This document shows positions 28,146-37,600 of a DNA stretch of 64,000 nucleotides, piece by piece. The notes under the pieces were generated by a model, which did no database searches, was not told the DNA's origin, and saw only the letters and a list, made by a program, of their open reading frames with translations. Origin of the DNA: Dyadobacter bucti (lineage in GTDB: Bacteria; Bacteroidota; Bacteroidia; Cytophagales; Spirosomataceae); the NCBI RefSeq assembly GCF_005869225.1, contig NZ_SWFP01000003.1, forward strand, positions 857,895 through 921,894. Direction: 5' to 3'. Position numbers and translations under genes: made by a program. How positions within the stretch are numbered: the first letter of the stretch is position 1; each line of letters starts with the position of its first letter.

Positions 28146-30137
28146 ATGTCCGTGAATGCTTTACAAATTTTAATACTGCTCCTTTTATGCTCTCAATCGG
28201 TTCTATCCCAAGTGAAGTTTTCTAAAACAGAGCTATATACAGTTTGGCTATTGGCGGAAGAGAAACTCGAAAACGGCAAATTTGAAGAAGCTGGGCAGTT
28301 ATATAAGTTATACCCCAACGATCCCACGTTTATTTTGCGATCTGAGCAAGTAAAGCAGTTATCTGCAATTAAAACTGAGGGAGAGAAGTTGCTAAAAAAA
28401 AGACAGTATGTTCAGGCTTTGGAAAAGTTTAAGGAATATCGAAAGCTTGACGGAATCGGAACAATAGGCTATTTGGAGAAGAGAATTGAACGTTGTCTAG
28501 AGGAAGTTAACAAAACGAATCGCGACGAGCTAACCGTCCAACAACGTATAATTACCGGATTCGAATTTGCACACCGCGGCCGCGCTAAGTTGAGTGCGCT
28601 GGATACTGCCGGGGCGCATCGGGATTTTGCAACTGCACGGAGGTTAGGCGGCAAAAAAAACAATATACTTACCGAGCAAGTCATCGAAGGATTTCGAGTG
28701 TTAGCAAAGCTTGCGGAATGGTCGAAACAGTATGATGAAGTGCAGGCCAAAGGGGCGTCGGATATTGACAAATTGAATGCGCTTGTCAGCTATCATGAGA
28801 TACGAAATATTGACCTCCCAAAGATCGAGATAGAAATAAAAGCGATTAAGAGCAGGTTATCAGGGAATTATTCAATTGCGGCAATAGCAAAAAATTGCGA
28901 TCTTGATTTGTTGGTGAGCTACGTTGAGACTAACCGGTCGACAACAAATGTGTCTGAGCTTGCGCTAAGCCATCTCCGAGATATGCGAAGTACAATCAGA
29001 AAAATTGATAAGTTGAGTGACCGAAAGTCTAATTCGGAAACTGTCAAAAGTGCTTATGAAAGTCTTCTCGTATGGAGCCAAGAACTGCCGGATACATTCA
29101 GGGGTAATATAGATAGTTGTATTAGGGAAAAACAGGCTGCTTATCTGATGACGCTCGAGCCTTCTGAAAGTACTTCAAAAAAAAATTGCCCTGGATTGTC
29201 AAGTTATAATCGAGGTATCGCACTTGCGCGAAGGGAGCTTGCAAACTGCAACCTAAGACAATCTAAAACCTTGCTGAATGAAGCAATTGAATTTGTCAAA
29301 GACTGTGACCAAACCATAGCCTTGTCTGTCGAATCCTTGGGAATTAGAGATTCTCTTGAGCTCTATATTCGTAGTGATAGTTTGCTCAGGGCAGCTAGGG
29401 CAAGCATCTCTCAATTGGATCAGAAGGACTGCAATGAGGCAACTAGGCTATTCGTGCTGATGAGTAAATTGAAAACGTGCGACCCGATTGCACTGAAAGA
29501 AGAAGTGTCAAATGGACTTGCTAATTTGACAAATTGCGGCAGGCTTAGTTGGTGGCGTCTTCAACTCGTTGCGAACGGATCTGGCATCAAACCTCGCCTG
29601 AAAACCGGGGACACATCGCGCGACATGGGCATTGGTTGGGCTGGATCAGCCGGAATAGAACTATCATATATTGATCACAAAAACATCGTGGAGTTTGCAG
29701 GCGGTGTGCAGTACTTCAACACCTATTTTTATTCAAATAGCTCCTCCAAAACCGTTCAGGAGGATTTTGATATCAGGGGGGCAAGTGGATCTTTGAGTAT
29801 CAAGATTCATTTTCCTGATACAGATCCGAATAAAATTAGAGCGTACTTAAAGTTTGGTCCAGAGATTCAGATTCCGCTGACTTATCGATATAAGAACTAC
29901 TCGACTTCTGTGGAGACCAGCGACGTCGCACTTTTGCAACGGTCAATTTTGTTTGCAACTGGGGGGATCGGAGCAGAAATTCAAAGGAAGAAGTTTGGCG
30001 CATATGTGGAGGTGTCTGCTTCGTCAAGCTTGGGGAATTTGTATCGCACGAATTCTAGTCATCTCTCGGTTGGTACACAAAAAATAGAGACGAATGTAAG
30101 CAGGCTTGGAATTTCGGTCGGGGTTCGCTTTTGGTAA
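28146..30137 (+). CDS. Outer-membrane barrel protein with helical repeat N-terminus
   Basis: About 663 residues from the ATG at 28146, chosen because it gives a Sec signal (ALQILILLLLCSQSVLSQ); a TTG start at 27966 would bury this signal. Residues ~25-480 are helical and TPR-like (AEEKLENGKFEEAGQLYKLY; QYVQALEKFKEYRKLDGIGT; FAHRGRAKLSALDTAGAHRD). The last ~180 residues are beta-barrel-like (WWRLQLVANGSG, AGSAGIELSYIDHKNIVEFA, GIGAEIQRKKFGAYVEVSAS) ending in an aromatic GVRFW, as outer-membrane barrels do. Family not recognised. First in the series leading to the protease/vWA/tubulin/Hsp70 operon, 227 bp before it, so perhaps separately transcribed. Probably the outer-membrane end of that system. 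Confidence 0.7.
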   Translation: MSVNALQILILLLLCSQSVLSQVKFSKTELYTVWLLAEEKLENGKFEEAGQLYKLYPNDPTFILRSEQVKQLSAIKTEGEKLLKKRQYVQALEKFKEYRKLDGIGTIGYLEKRIERCLEEVNKTNRDELTVQQRIITGFEFAHRGRAKLSALDTAGAHRDFATARRLGGKKNNILTEQVIEGFRVLAKLAEWSKQYDEVQAKGASDIDKLNALVSYHEIRNIDLPKIEIEIKAIKSRLSGNYSIAAIAKNCDLDLLVSYVETNRSTTNVSELALSHLRDMRSTIRKIDKLSDRKSNSETVKSAYESLLVWSQELPDTFRGNIDSCIREKQAAYLMTLEPSESTSKKNCPGLSSYNRGIALARRELANCNLRQSKTLLNEAIEFVKDCDQTIALSVESLGIRDSLELYIRSDSLLRAARASISQLDQKDCNEATRLFVLMSKLKTCDPIALKEEVSNGLANLTNCGRLSWWRLQLVANGSGIKPRLKTGDTSRDMGIGWAGSAGIELSYIDHKNIVEFAGGVQYFNTYFYSNSSSKTVQEDFDIRGASGSLSIKIHFPDTDPNKIRAYLKFGPEIQIPLTYRYKNYSTSVETSDVALLQRSILFATGGIGAEIQRKKFGAYVEVSASSSLGNLYRTNSSHLSVGTQKIETNVSRLGISVGVRFW

Positions 30138-30364
30138 ATATATGATCTCGATTAAAGGATTGTCTATAATATTTGTGTGCTGTCGTTAAATACTCGACTG
30201 CAATTGAAATTGATGAAACGAATTAGACGCAGCAAAGGCACGCCAAATTAGAAGTTTAGGATAAAATAAATTAATAATTGTAAAAAATATTGAATAGTAT
30301 TACAACTGAATCTATTTTTAAAAATTCGGTAAGCCCAAACAATTAGTATTGTCTCTAACTTTTA

Positions 30365-31420
30365 ATGATTATCCATTTTCTAACTCGCGCTAATATTTGC
30401 CTTTTACTAGTGGCCATGGGATTTGCTTCTTGCGGAATCGAAAAGGCGTCTGGGGATTTGGACGAAATGTACGGATCTGCTGTCGTATTGATTCGAACCG
30501 AGTCAGTCTACCAGCTCAGTCTAAATGAATATGGGGCTCAAACGGTATTCTATTTAACTTTTAACAGTCAAACTCAGAAAACTGCCATTTATGAGAAAAA
30601 GGTTGATGCGTTTGCTAATTCAGAAGTGACGGAAGGAACTGGCTTTTTTATCGATCGCAAAGGACGTATAGCCACAAACCGTCATGTGGTGGGTACATTT
30701 TCTCAGCAGGATAAAAGGCAGTTGATGACGCTAATGAGAGACTACTCTAGTGAATTTTTGCGTACGCTAAGGCAAAAGGAAGATGAGCTGGTTGTTTCTA
30801 TTCGCGAGAGCTATGAAGACAATATTGAAGATCTACAAGAGCAATTAGCAACAACGCGAGAATGGATAGCCACCTACAATCGGCTATTTGCCATGCTAGA
30901 TGGCGGAAGTCTTACAGAAGAGTCCCGCGTGAGTGTTGCTTACAAAAACAATTTCTCTGGTAAATCGTCCAGCTATCACGAAGTTGATGTTGTGTTTCAA
31001 TCTGAGGATGATGAAGTAGACTTAGCTGTTTTGCAATTGCCAAACCGAAACACTCCTGAACAAGTGATTGAATTCTATGTTCCAACATATGAAGAAGCAA
31101 AGGAAATTATTTTCGAACCGCTAGACCCGGTTGTTATAATTGGTTATAATCTAGGTAGTGAGGTGGGGGAAACGCCTCAGGGATTGCAAGCGCAACTATT
31201 AAGGGGGAATATCTCTCAGGCTGCCACTCACCCAATTCGTATTATGTACAATATTTCAACGGAATCCGGTTCGAGTGGTTCACCCGTTCTCGATGAAGAC
31301 GGCAATTTACTGGCGGTTAATTATGCTGGCCGAATCAACACACAACTTAAATATGGAATTCGAATTGAGCATCTGGCAAGAATACTCGATGAAAATAACC
31401 TTAGAGAAATTCCTGAATAG
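30365..31420 (+). CDS. Trypsin-like serine protease lipoprotein
   Basis: A 351-residue protein with a lipoprotein signal (ANICLLLVAMGFASC) and a trypsin-like (S1C/DegP-type) peptidase fold. A plausible catalytic triad is visible: His in GRIATNRHVVGTF (near residue 108), Asp in EDDEVDLAVLQLP (near 218) and Ser in STESGSSGSPVLDEDGNLLA (near 305). A charged helical insert (~120-180, KEDELVVSIRESYEDNIEDL) separates His from Asp. No PDZ domain is seen. It heads a tight operon (22-34 bp gaps) with a vWA protein, TM protein, tubulin-like and Hsp70-like genes. A periplasmic sensor or processing protease is the likely role (inference). Confidence 0.82.
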   Translation: MIIHFLTRANICLLLVAMGFASCGIEKASGDLDEMYGSAVVLIRTESVYQLSLNEYGAQTVFYLTFNSQTQKTAIYEKKVDAFANSEVTEGTGFFIDRKGRIATNRHVVGTFSQQDKRQLMTLMRDYSSEFLRTLRQKEDELVVSIRESYEDNIEDLQEQLATTREWIATYNRLFAMLDGGSLTEESRVSVAYKNNFSGKSSSYHEVDVVFQSEDDEVDLAVLQLPNRNTPEQVIEFYVPTYEEAKEIIFEPLDPVVIIGYNLGSEVGETPQGLQAQLLRGNISQAATHPIRIMYNISTESGSSGSPVLDEDGNLLAVNYAGRINTQLKYGIRIEHLARILDENNLREIPE

Positions 31421-31442
31421 ATAGACCACAATTTTAAAAATT

Positions 31443-32744
31443 ATGACCCCTCATTCTAAAAATATACTTTTCGCTTTACTTTTTGTTTTAGTCGTTACAG
31501 GCGGTGGATACCTTCTTTGGCCAGGATGCATCAATTGTCCTGATGATAGCGACAGCAAAAAAAACACAGTTGCTTTGAAACGGATAAATTTCTTCCTTGA
31601 TATCTCAGGCAGTATGAATGGATATCGGGCAGCAACGGTTTTTCCACGTGTAGTATCAGATGTTTTAGGGAAATCAAGTCAGTTGGTTCCATCTCTTGAA
31701 AATACAAAGATTTGGCTTGCCGGTGATACTGCTATCAGTTTCGGTGATGGCAGTAAAATTATTGACTTTACAAGATCTTTATCATATGGTATCGATTTCG
31801 GCGACAATAAAAGTTCGGAGCTTGTAAAGCTGTTAACTCGTGTGGCTAATCAGACGAAAAATAATGACATCTCAATCTTTGTAACTGATGGTTTGCCCTC
31901 ATTTCCTCCTAGTTATATTAAGAAGTATAAAGGAGCTAATTTAGTTAATGCTAACGGACCTTACAAGACCGCTATGAATCAGATTTTTAGTAGTCTTTCG
32001 CGGAAAAATACTGCTTCTGCTGTATACGCTTACAAATCTGATTTTGACGGATACTATTATGATTTCTTAAATAATTACACCACTGTTGGAAGAGGAGAGA
32101 AACGCCCATTTTATATCTGGATTTTGGGGCATCGTGATGTTCTTCCTGATTTTCTGGAAAAACTTAATAAAAAGCTTTCAAAAGATAACAAACCTGATAA
32201 GTTGCTGACATTTGGATTGTCGCTTTCTCGTACAGTAAAATTGGATTTTTTAAACGAATATGGCAGAGGAATTAATGACGACTGGTCTGTGGATGAAGAC
32301 GGGCTGGACGATTTCGGACGGCAGGGGACATTTGCTATCGCCATTGATCTTTCCAACTTGCCACTTTATGCACAAAATGAAAAGTATCTAATAGATAAAC
32401 TTTCGATTACTGCTGGGGGTAAGGCGAGAGTCGCCGTTAAATCTGTACACAGGGTAGCAGGTAATACTAGCTTTGACCCAGACGATCAGCAATTTATAGT
32501 TGGGAAAACTCATATTTTTACGGTTAAGGTTGATGACTTCAATTCAGACGAAGCAGAAGTTGCCTTGAATCTGTCATATGAACCGGAAGAATGGTATAAA
32601 AAATGGTCTACGCTTGATGACAGAACTGCTTCAGGAAGAAAGGAAAAGACCTTTGCACTTGAGCAATTCATCGCGGGTGCGATAGAGGCTTATAACCGCC
32701 CTGAAGACAAACTGATTGATCTCAGAATGACGTTGAAAGATTGA
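31443..32744 (+). CDS. Membrane-anchored von Willebrand A-like protein
   Basis: A 433-residue protein with one N-terminal TM or signal anchor (ILFALLFVLVVTGGGYLLW) and a vWA-type domain from about residue 48. The MIDAS motif DxSxS appears as FFLDISGSMNGY, with a second acidic site in ISIFVTDGLPSFPPS. Domain ends near residue 260; the rest is beta-rich (LDLSNLPLY-type segment IAIDLSNLPLYAQNEKY; FTVKVDDFNSDEAEVALNL) and may be an Ig-like platform. Such proteins bind metal and partner proteins. Downstream of the protease by 22 bp and before the small TM protein. Extracytoplasmic location is inferred from the N-terminal anchor. Confidence 0.78.
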   Translation: MTPHSKNILFALLFVLVVTGGGYLLWPGCINCPDDSDSKKNTVALKRINFFLDISGSMNGYRAATVFPRVVSDVLGKSSQLVPSLENTKIWLAGDTAISFGDGSKIIDFTRSLSYGIDFGDNKSSELVKLLTRVANQTKNNDISIFVTDGLPSFPPSYIKKYKGANLVNANGPYKTAMNQIFSSLSRKNTASAVYAYKSDFDGYYYDFLNNYTTVGRGEKRPFYIWILGHRDVLPDFLEKLNKKLSKDNKPDKLLTFGLSLSRTVKLDFLNEYGRGINDDWSVDEDGLDDFGRQGTFAIAIDLSNLPLYAQNEKYLIDKLSITAGGKARVAVKSVHRVAGNTSFDPDDQQFIVGKTHIFTVKVDDFNSDEAEVALNLSYEPEEWYKKWSTLDDRTASGRKEKTFALEQFIAGAIEAYNRPEDKLIDLRMTLKD

Positions 32745-32778
32745 ATTAATACACCTTTTCTCATTAAACTGAATTAGA

Positions 32779-33138
32779 ATGAAACCTGTTTACAAATTTT
32801 TACTCTCTCAGGTTGGTGTAAATATGCCAAACCCAAGGTTGGTAAATGTAGAGCTATTAGGTATAGGAACGTTCCTACTCTGCCTTGCCGCGACGATTAT
32901 ATTTTATTTATTGCTGGGGCGTTGGAAAGCTGTATTTTATAGTTTGCTGCATTGGATTATAACCCTTATAATAGTAATTGTTGGAGCCTTTTTCTTCGCA
33001 GCAAAAATGTGGCCACGGGGAGGTTCAAAAGCCCTTATATTGGGAGGAGTTAATGGCTTTATAGCATTGTTATTGTTTATTGGGCTTTCCTTATTGGCTA
33101 GAAGATTTTCAATTTTTGCCAAGGCTACCCCATTTTAA
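32779..33138 (+). CDS. Small three-TM inner-membrane protein
   Basis: A 119-residue protein with three hydrophobic helices: LLGIGTFLLCLAATIIFYLL, LLHWIITLIIVIVGAFFFAA and GGVNGFIALLLFIGLSLLA, and a basic C-terminus (RRFSIFAK). No family recognised. It lies 34 bp after the vWA gene and 24 bp before the tubulin-like gene, so it is a good candidate for linking extracytoplasmic vWA/protease parts to the cytoplasmic NTPases. Confidence 0.72.
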   Translation: MKPVYKFLLSQVGVNMPNPRLVNVELLGIGTFLLCLAATIIFYLLLGRWKAVFYSLLHWIITLIIVIVGAFFFAAKMWPRGGSKALILGGVNGFIALLLFIGLSLLARRFSIFAKATPF

Positions 33139-33162
33139 ATTCTTAAATCAGAATATTCATTT

Positions 33163-34635
33163 ATGAAAGTTTTCGTCTTCTTTATCGGAGGTACGGGTGC
33201 TAGGGTTATGCGCTCACTTACAATGCTCCTCGCTTCCGGAGCGTCCGTTCCCAATGACACGACCATCATTCCGATTCTTTTAGATATGGATTTGCAGAAC
33301 GGTGATGTCCATCGTGCGGTTGACTCATTGGAGCTCTATGAGCGAATTCATAGGATGGCTTACGGTAGCCTTTCGAAGGAAAGCTCTTCGTTCTTCGGAG
33401 GCAATTTTCAACTAATAAGTTCTCTTCAGGCAAACAATACTCAAAACAACATGGTTGGCTCTGTATTGTCCGAAATCACCAGCCACTCAGGTACTTTTGA
33501 AAGTTACCTTCAAGTGGATGCGATGGATGAAATGGATAGAGAGTTTTTGAAGCTGCTTTATGATAACTCCGCGAAACCACAACAAGCAGAACTTAAATTG
33601 AATTTATCGGTTGGTTTCAAAGGAAACCCGAATATCGGTAGTGTTGTGTTTAGCGCATTTGAGGACTCTGCGATATATCAGTATTTTTCAGCTGCATTTA
33701 ATAGTATAAATGATAGGATTTTTATTGTGAGCTCGATTTTTGGTGGAACCGGCTCATCCGGGTACCCCCAATTAGTCAAGCTTCTTCAAAAACCGGCGCA
33801 ACGAAATGAAATCAGAGCTGCTAAAAAAGGGGCTGTCACTGTAATGCCCTATTTTTCTCTGGGAAAGAACACACAAAGTGCAATTGATCAAAAGAGGTTT
33901 ATTCCTAAAACAAAAGCAGCGCTGTCTTATTATCAGAATCAACTTGATCTTGATGCAACCTATTTTATCGGCGACCAAGCAGGTAGCAAATTGTATCCGA
34001 ATGTCGAAGGAGGCGGAAACCAACTCAATAATGCACATATTGTTGAGATGTTAGCCGCTGAGGCTGTTTTGGATTTCGCTCGCAAAACTGAATTTCCTTC
34101 AAACAAGAAATTCCTTGAGTTTGGCCTACAGAAAGGTGAAAAGACACTTGATTTTAGGCACTTCCATGATAATACTTTTCAGGCAATCATGCTACCCCTG
34201 CTTAGGTTCTCCTATGCGATGAAATTAGTACTCGATCATATCGGTAAACCGGAAGTGTATGCCAAGCAAGCATTTGCCGTAAAAGAACTGCGATTGCAGG
34301 ATGAATGGAACTCTAGCTCCTTTTACAGCTCTCTAAAAGTCTTTGCAGAATTTTACAAGAAGTGGATTCGAGAGCTGCAGGAAAATGATCGTAGCTTCCA
34401 TCCGTTCGAATTGGATAATGCGTTTAATGAAATGGTTAACGCTAAAAAAGTAAAGACAAACAAGTTGATTTTTAATTATGGAATTGACGACAGTTTTCTG
34501 AATACTAAACTTGGACATGCCGAAGAAGCACTTAGAGCCCAATTTCCAAATAAAGAGCAACGGTTTATGCAAATACTCTACCAGGTTGCAAACGATTGCG
34601 TGAAAGAGCTTGGTGATATTCCCCGAAACATATAG
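33163..34635 (+). CDS. Tubulin/FtsZ-like GTPase (Tubulin_2-like)
   Basis: A 490-residue cytoplasmic protein. The N-terminus, VFVFFIGGTGARVMRSLTML, has the glycine-rich nucleotide loop of the tubulin superfamily, and residues ~190-200, SSIFGGTGSSGYPQLVKLL, contain the G-box tubulin signature GGTGSxG. FIVSSIFGG precedes it as a buried beta strand. The rest lacks FtsZ-specific C-terminal motifs, so it is not a cell-division FtsZ. Similar proteins are annotated only as tubulin-like domain proteins. It lies immediately before the Hsp70/actin-like gene (25 bp), pairing two cytoskeletal-type NTPases in one operon. GTP use and polymerisation are inference. Confidence 0.78.
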   Translation: MKVFVFFIGGTGARVMRSLTMLLASGASVPNDTTIIPILLDMDLQNGDVHRAVDSLELYERIHRMAYGSLSKESSSFFGGNFQLISSLQANNTQNNMVGSVLSEITSHSGTFESYLQVDAMDEMDREFLKLLYDNSAKPQQAELKLNLSVGFKGNPNIGSVVFSAFEDSAIYQYFSAAFNSINDRIFIVSSIFGGTGSSGYPQLVKLLQKPAQRNEIRAAKKGAVTVMPYFSLGKNTQSAIDQKRFIPKTKAALSYYQNQLDLDATYFIGDQAGSKLYPNVEGGGNQLNNAHIVEMLAAEAVLDFARKTEFPSNKKFLEFGLQKGEKTLDFRHFHDNTFQAIMLPLLRFSYAMKLVLDHIGKPEVYAKQAFAVKELRLQDEWNSSSFYSSLKVFAEFYKKWIRELQENDRSFHPFELDNAFNEMVNAKKVKTNKLIFNYGIDDSFLNTKLGHAEEALRAQFPNKEQRFMQILYQVANDCVKELGDIPRNI

Positions 34636-34660
34636 GTCATCCTCTCAAAACATAATTGTT

Positions 34661-37600
34661 ATGTCATACGTATTTAAAATAGACTCAGATAGCACCGTTT
34701 CTCACGTCAATCACAAAGGATGGACTGGGTCGTCCGTTGGATTTCCCACCTCGCGGATTGAGACAATACTTGACCCTTACTCAGGTAAGATTACCGACGC
34801 CATGGCCGAAGCCGCGAAAAGCGGCACCTCCATTCCTTCGCCTTTTGCAAGGCTGTATCATTTTGATACTGCATTCAGGATGGTTCAACGCGATCCCAAT
34901 CCAAAAGAAGTTACGTTATACCATATTTTGGTCTCTCATTGCTTGGATCTGCTTGAGCTGCTCTTTCAAGCAGGAAATAGTAGTGATATTACTTACAAGC
35001 CCTGGAAATTAAGCAGACTAAAAGCTATGCAATCACTTCCAGACATAGGAGGGCGTCGTCATCCCCATCGTGTGTTTGCAGATGCTTTGGATCTGGATAT
35101 GAGGGGGGATTTGGCTAATATTGATGGCTTTATATTAATCTATTTCAAAGGCGCTCTGGTCGGCGGCACCTCACCACTCACGCTTGTATTTCTTTCACCG
35201 AATTGGGAGCAAGAGCGTTCAAACCGGCATATCGATCCGCCAAAAAGCGCGAATGGACGAGAGCTTTTCGGCAATGAGTATGTACCAATAGAAGCGCGCG
35301 ACGGTTACTTTGTCAACTTCTTGAATAGTTATTTCAAAGCTAATAGAGAGTTGCTAAGGGGTGGGCTTCGTGAGTATCTCTTCCGAGTTTTTGAGGACTT
35401 TGTTCCATTTGGCATGCCGACATTAACTGTGCAAGGGATGGATAAATACGAAGTCATCCGGGTGGCGGCGGAAAATGACGCGCCGCTGGCGGTCACGCCA
35501 GGCTTACCACTGTACAAAGTGCTAAGTGCAGACATAAGTAAGGACATAGAAGAATTTAGCAGCTTCTTGATGAGTCCTACACAACTGAATTTTGAACGTG
35601 AAGTTGTATCGCAAGGTGTTAAAATTCATAAACCTCTTGTACTGACCCAGGAAATGGAAGGGCTTTATCTTCGGGATGTGAGATGGAGTCCGGATTTCAG
35701 GATCGTTCGCTCAGCCTACGAAGGGGTTCCTTTGTCGGAACGATATCTTCCTGGTGTAGATAATATAAAATATCCTTTTGTAACTACCGAAGATTTCTTG
35801 GAGGACAGACTCGTCCAAATGCCTTTCAAACTCAATAAAGAAAGGTTTTTGACCGGTTCAAAAGATGACGTAGAGTTTTTGCTTCCAATCAAGAAGGAAT
35901 ATTTCAACTTTTTTACTGCCGAGGATTTAAAAAGCCAGCTGCAGATTACGAGAAAGACAGGGACCCAAAATGGTGCACATGTAGATGAATTGGTAGCGTC
36001 GCTTAATATTCCGATTCGAAATCGTCGCACCGTTCAGCTTCGGAAAACATACTCTTTAAAAACATCTGAGAATGGCCAAGTGGAATCGTCAGTTAGTTTT
36101 ATGGCTGGCTTAGGTTTCTTTCCATTTTACAAATTCACTCATCAGGATGGTTATTTAAAAGGAATTAATGAATATACGGTTATGCTTGCGGATTTATCAT
36201 CTGAATCTGCGGGATTTGCTGCTTCAACTGGAATAAGATTCTTTAGGGCGCAAGACGCTGTGATTAATCGTAGCCTTCCTGTGAACCCACCAAAAGCGAG
36301 GAGTCCGAAAAGAGAGAATGAGAAAGCCCCGGGTTCGTACTACTACAAGGTAGGTGAAGAATTTGACTTTCTCGAAATTTCCCTGTATTCCGGTGGCATT
36401 CCTTACAAAGGATTGGTAATTCCGGCATTTGATCTAGTAGACGGCGTCGGTCACAAACAGTTCACTTTTGCCATTGATTTTGGAACATCCAGCACCCATG
36501 TTGCTTACAACACCGACACAAATCCGGAGCCCCAAAGCCTGACCGTCAGTGACGCAGATTTCAATGGAGAAAAAGATAAACTTCAAATGGTGTTGCTTAA
36601 TAAATCAGATGACGAGGGCTTCTCCAGTACGAGTTACGAAAGGCACACAATTAAGAGAAATTATGGTCGCTTGACACAAATAGAGGCAATCGTGCGACAG
36701 GAATTCATGCCAGCTGTTATCGGTAGCCAATTTGGATCCCTATTTTCATTTCCCCTGAGAACCACAGTATTCGAAAAAATTGGAGTTGTCGATGAGGGAA
36801 ATAATCTTTTTAATAATATAAATATAGGTTTTAACATCGATCTTGAGCAAACTGTCTCGGCAGTGAATCACTACGTCACAAACCTCAAGTGGTCGTTTGA
36901 GAATACGCCAGCGAACAGTTTGAACAGGCCGAGAGTTCGCGCGTTTTTTGAGGGCTTGTTTTCACTAATTCGAAATAAGGTTCTTTTAAACCACGGCGAT
37001 TTAAAGAACACAAAAATTGTCTGGCTGATGCCTTCCAGCATGAAAAGGCGAATTGCGGATAACTTGACGGAGGAATTAGCAGAGGCATTTAAAAATATCT
37101 TTGGGAACGGAGGTCAGTTCGTTTCAGAACCCATCTCAGAATCCCTGGCACCATACTTCTATTTAAAAACGCTAGGTGTCCGGCCATTTGCAGATACCGT
37201 AAACATAGACATTGGGGGAGGGACAACGGATATTATGCTGTTTATGCAGGAGAGGGACCGTTTTCTGAACACATCTTTTAGGTTCGCCGGATACGATATA
37301 TGGGGAGGCGGTGTCGGACATGATGGAAAGCCTGGCAATAGTAAGGATAATGGATTTATTCAGAATTACGATCTTTTTGCCAATGGTGTTGCCCGTCAGT
37401 CTGACGTTTTCAAAGACAGTATTCTTAGATCCTTCAAAGAAAAGAAGGAATTCAACGGAGAAGATGTTGTTAGTTTGTTATTTAAATATGATGATTACTA
37501 CAATTTCAGTCGATCAATAAAGGATACACGACCAAGACTGAAGCTCGTATTATTCTTGCATTACGCTGCAATCGTCTATCATCTCATTCAGCTGTTACAG

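Noticed and set aside
33163..34635. Tubulin-like gene as a chromosomal FtsZ
   Set aside because: No division-cluster neighbours, no FtsZ C-terminal motif, and it is in an accessory island.
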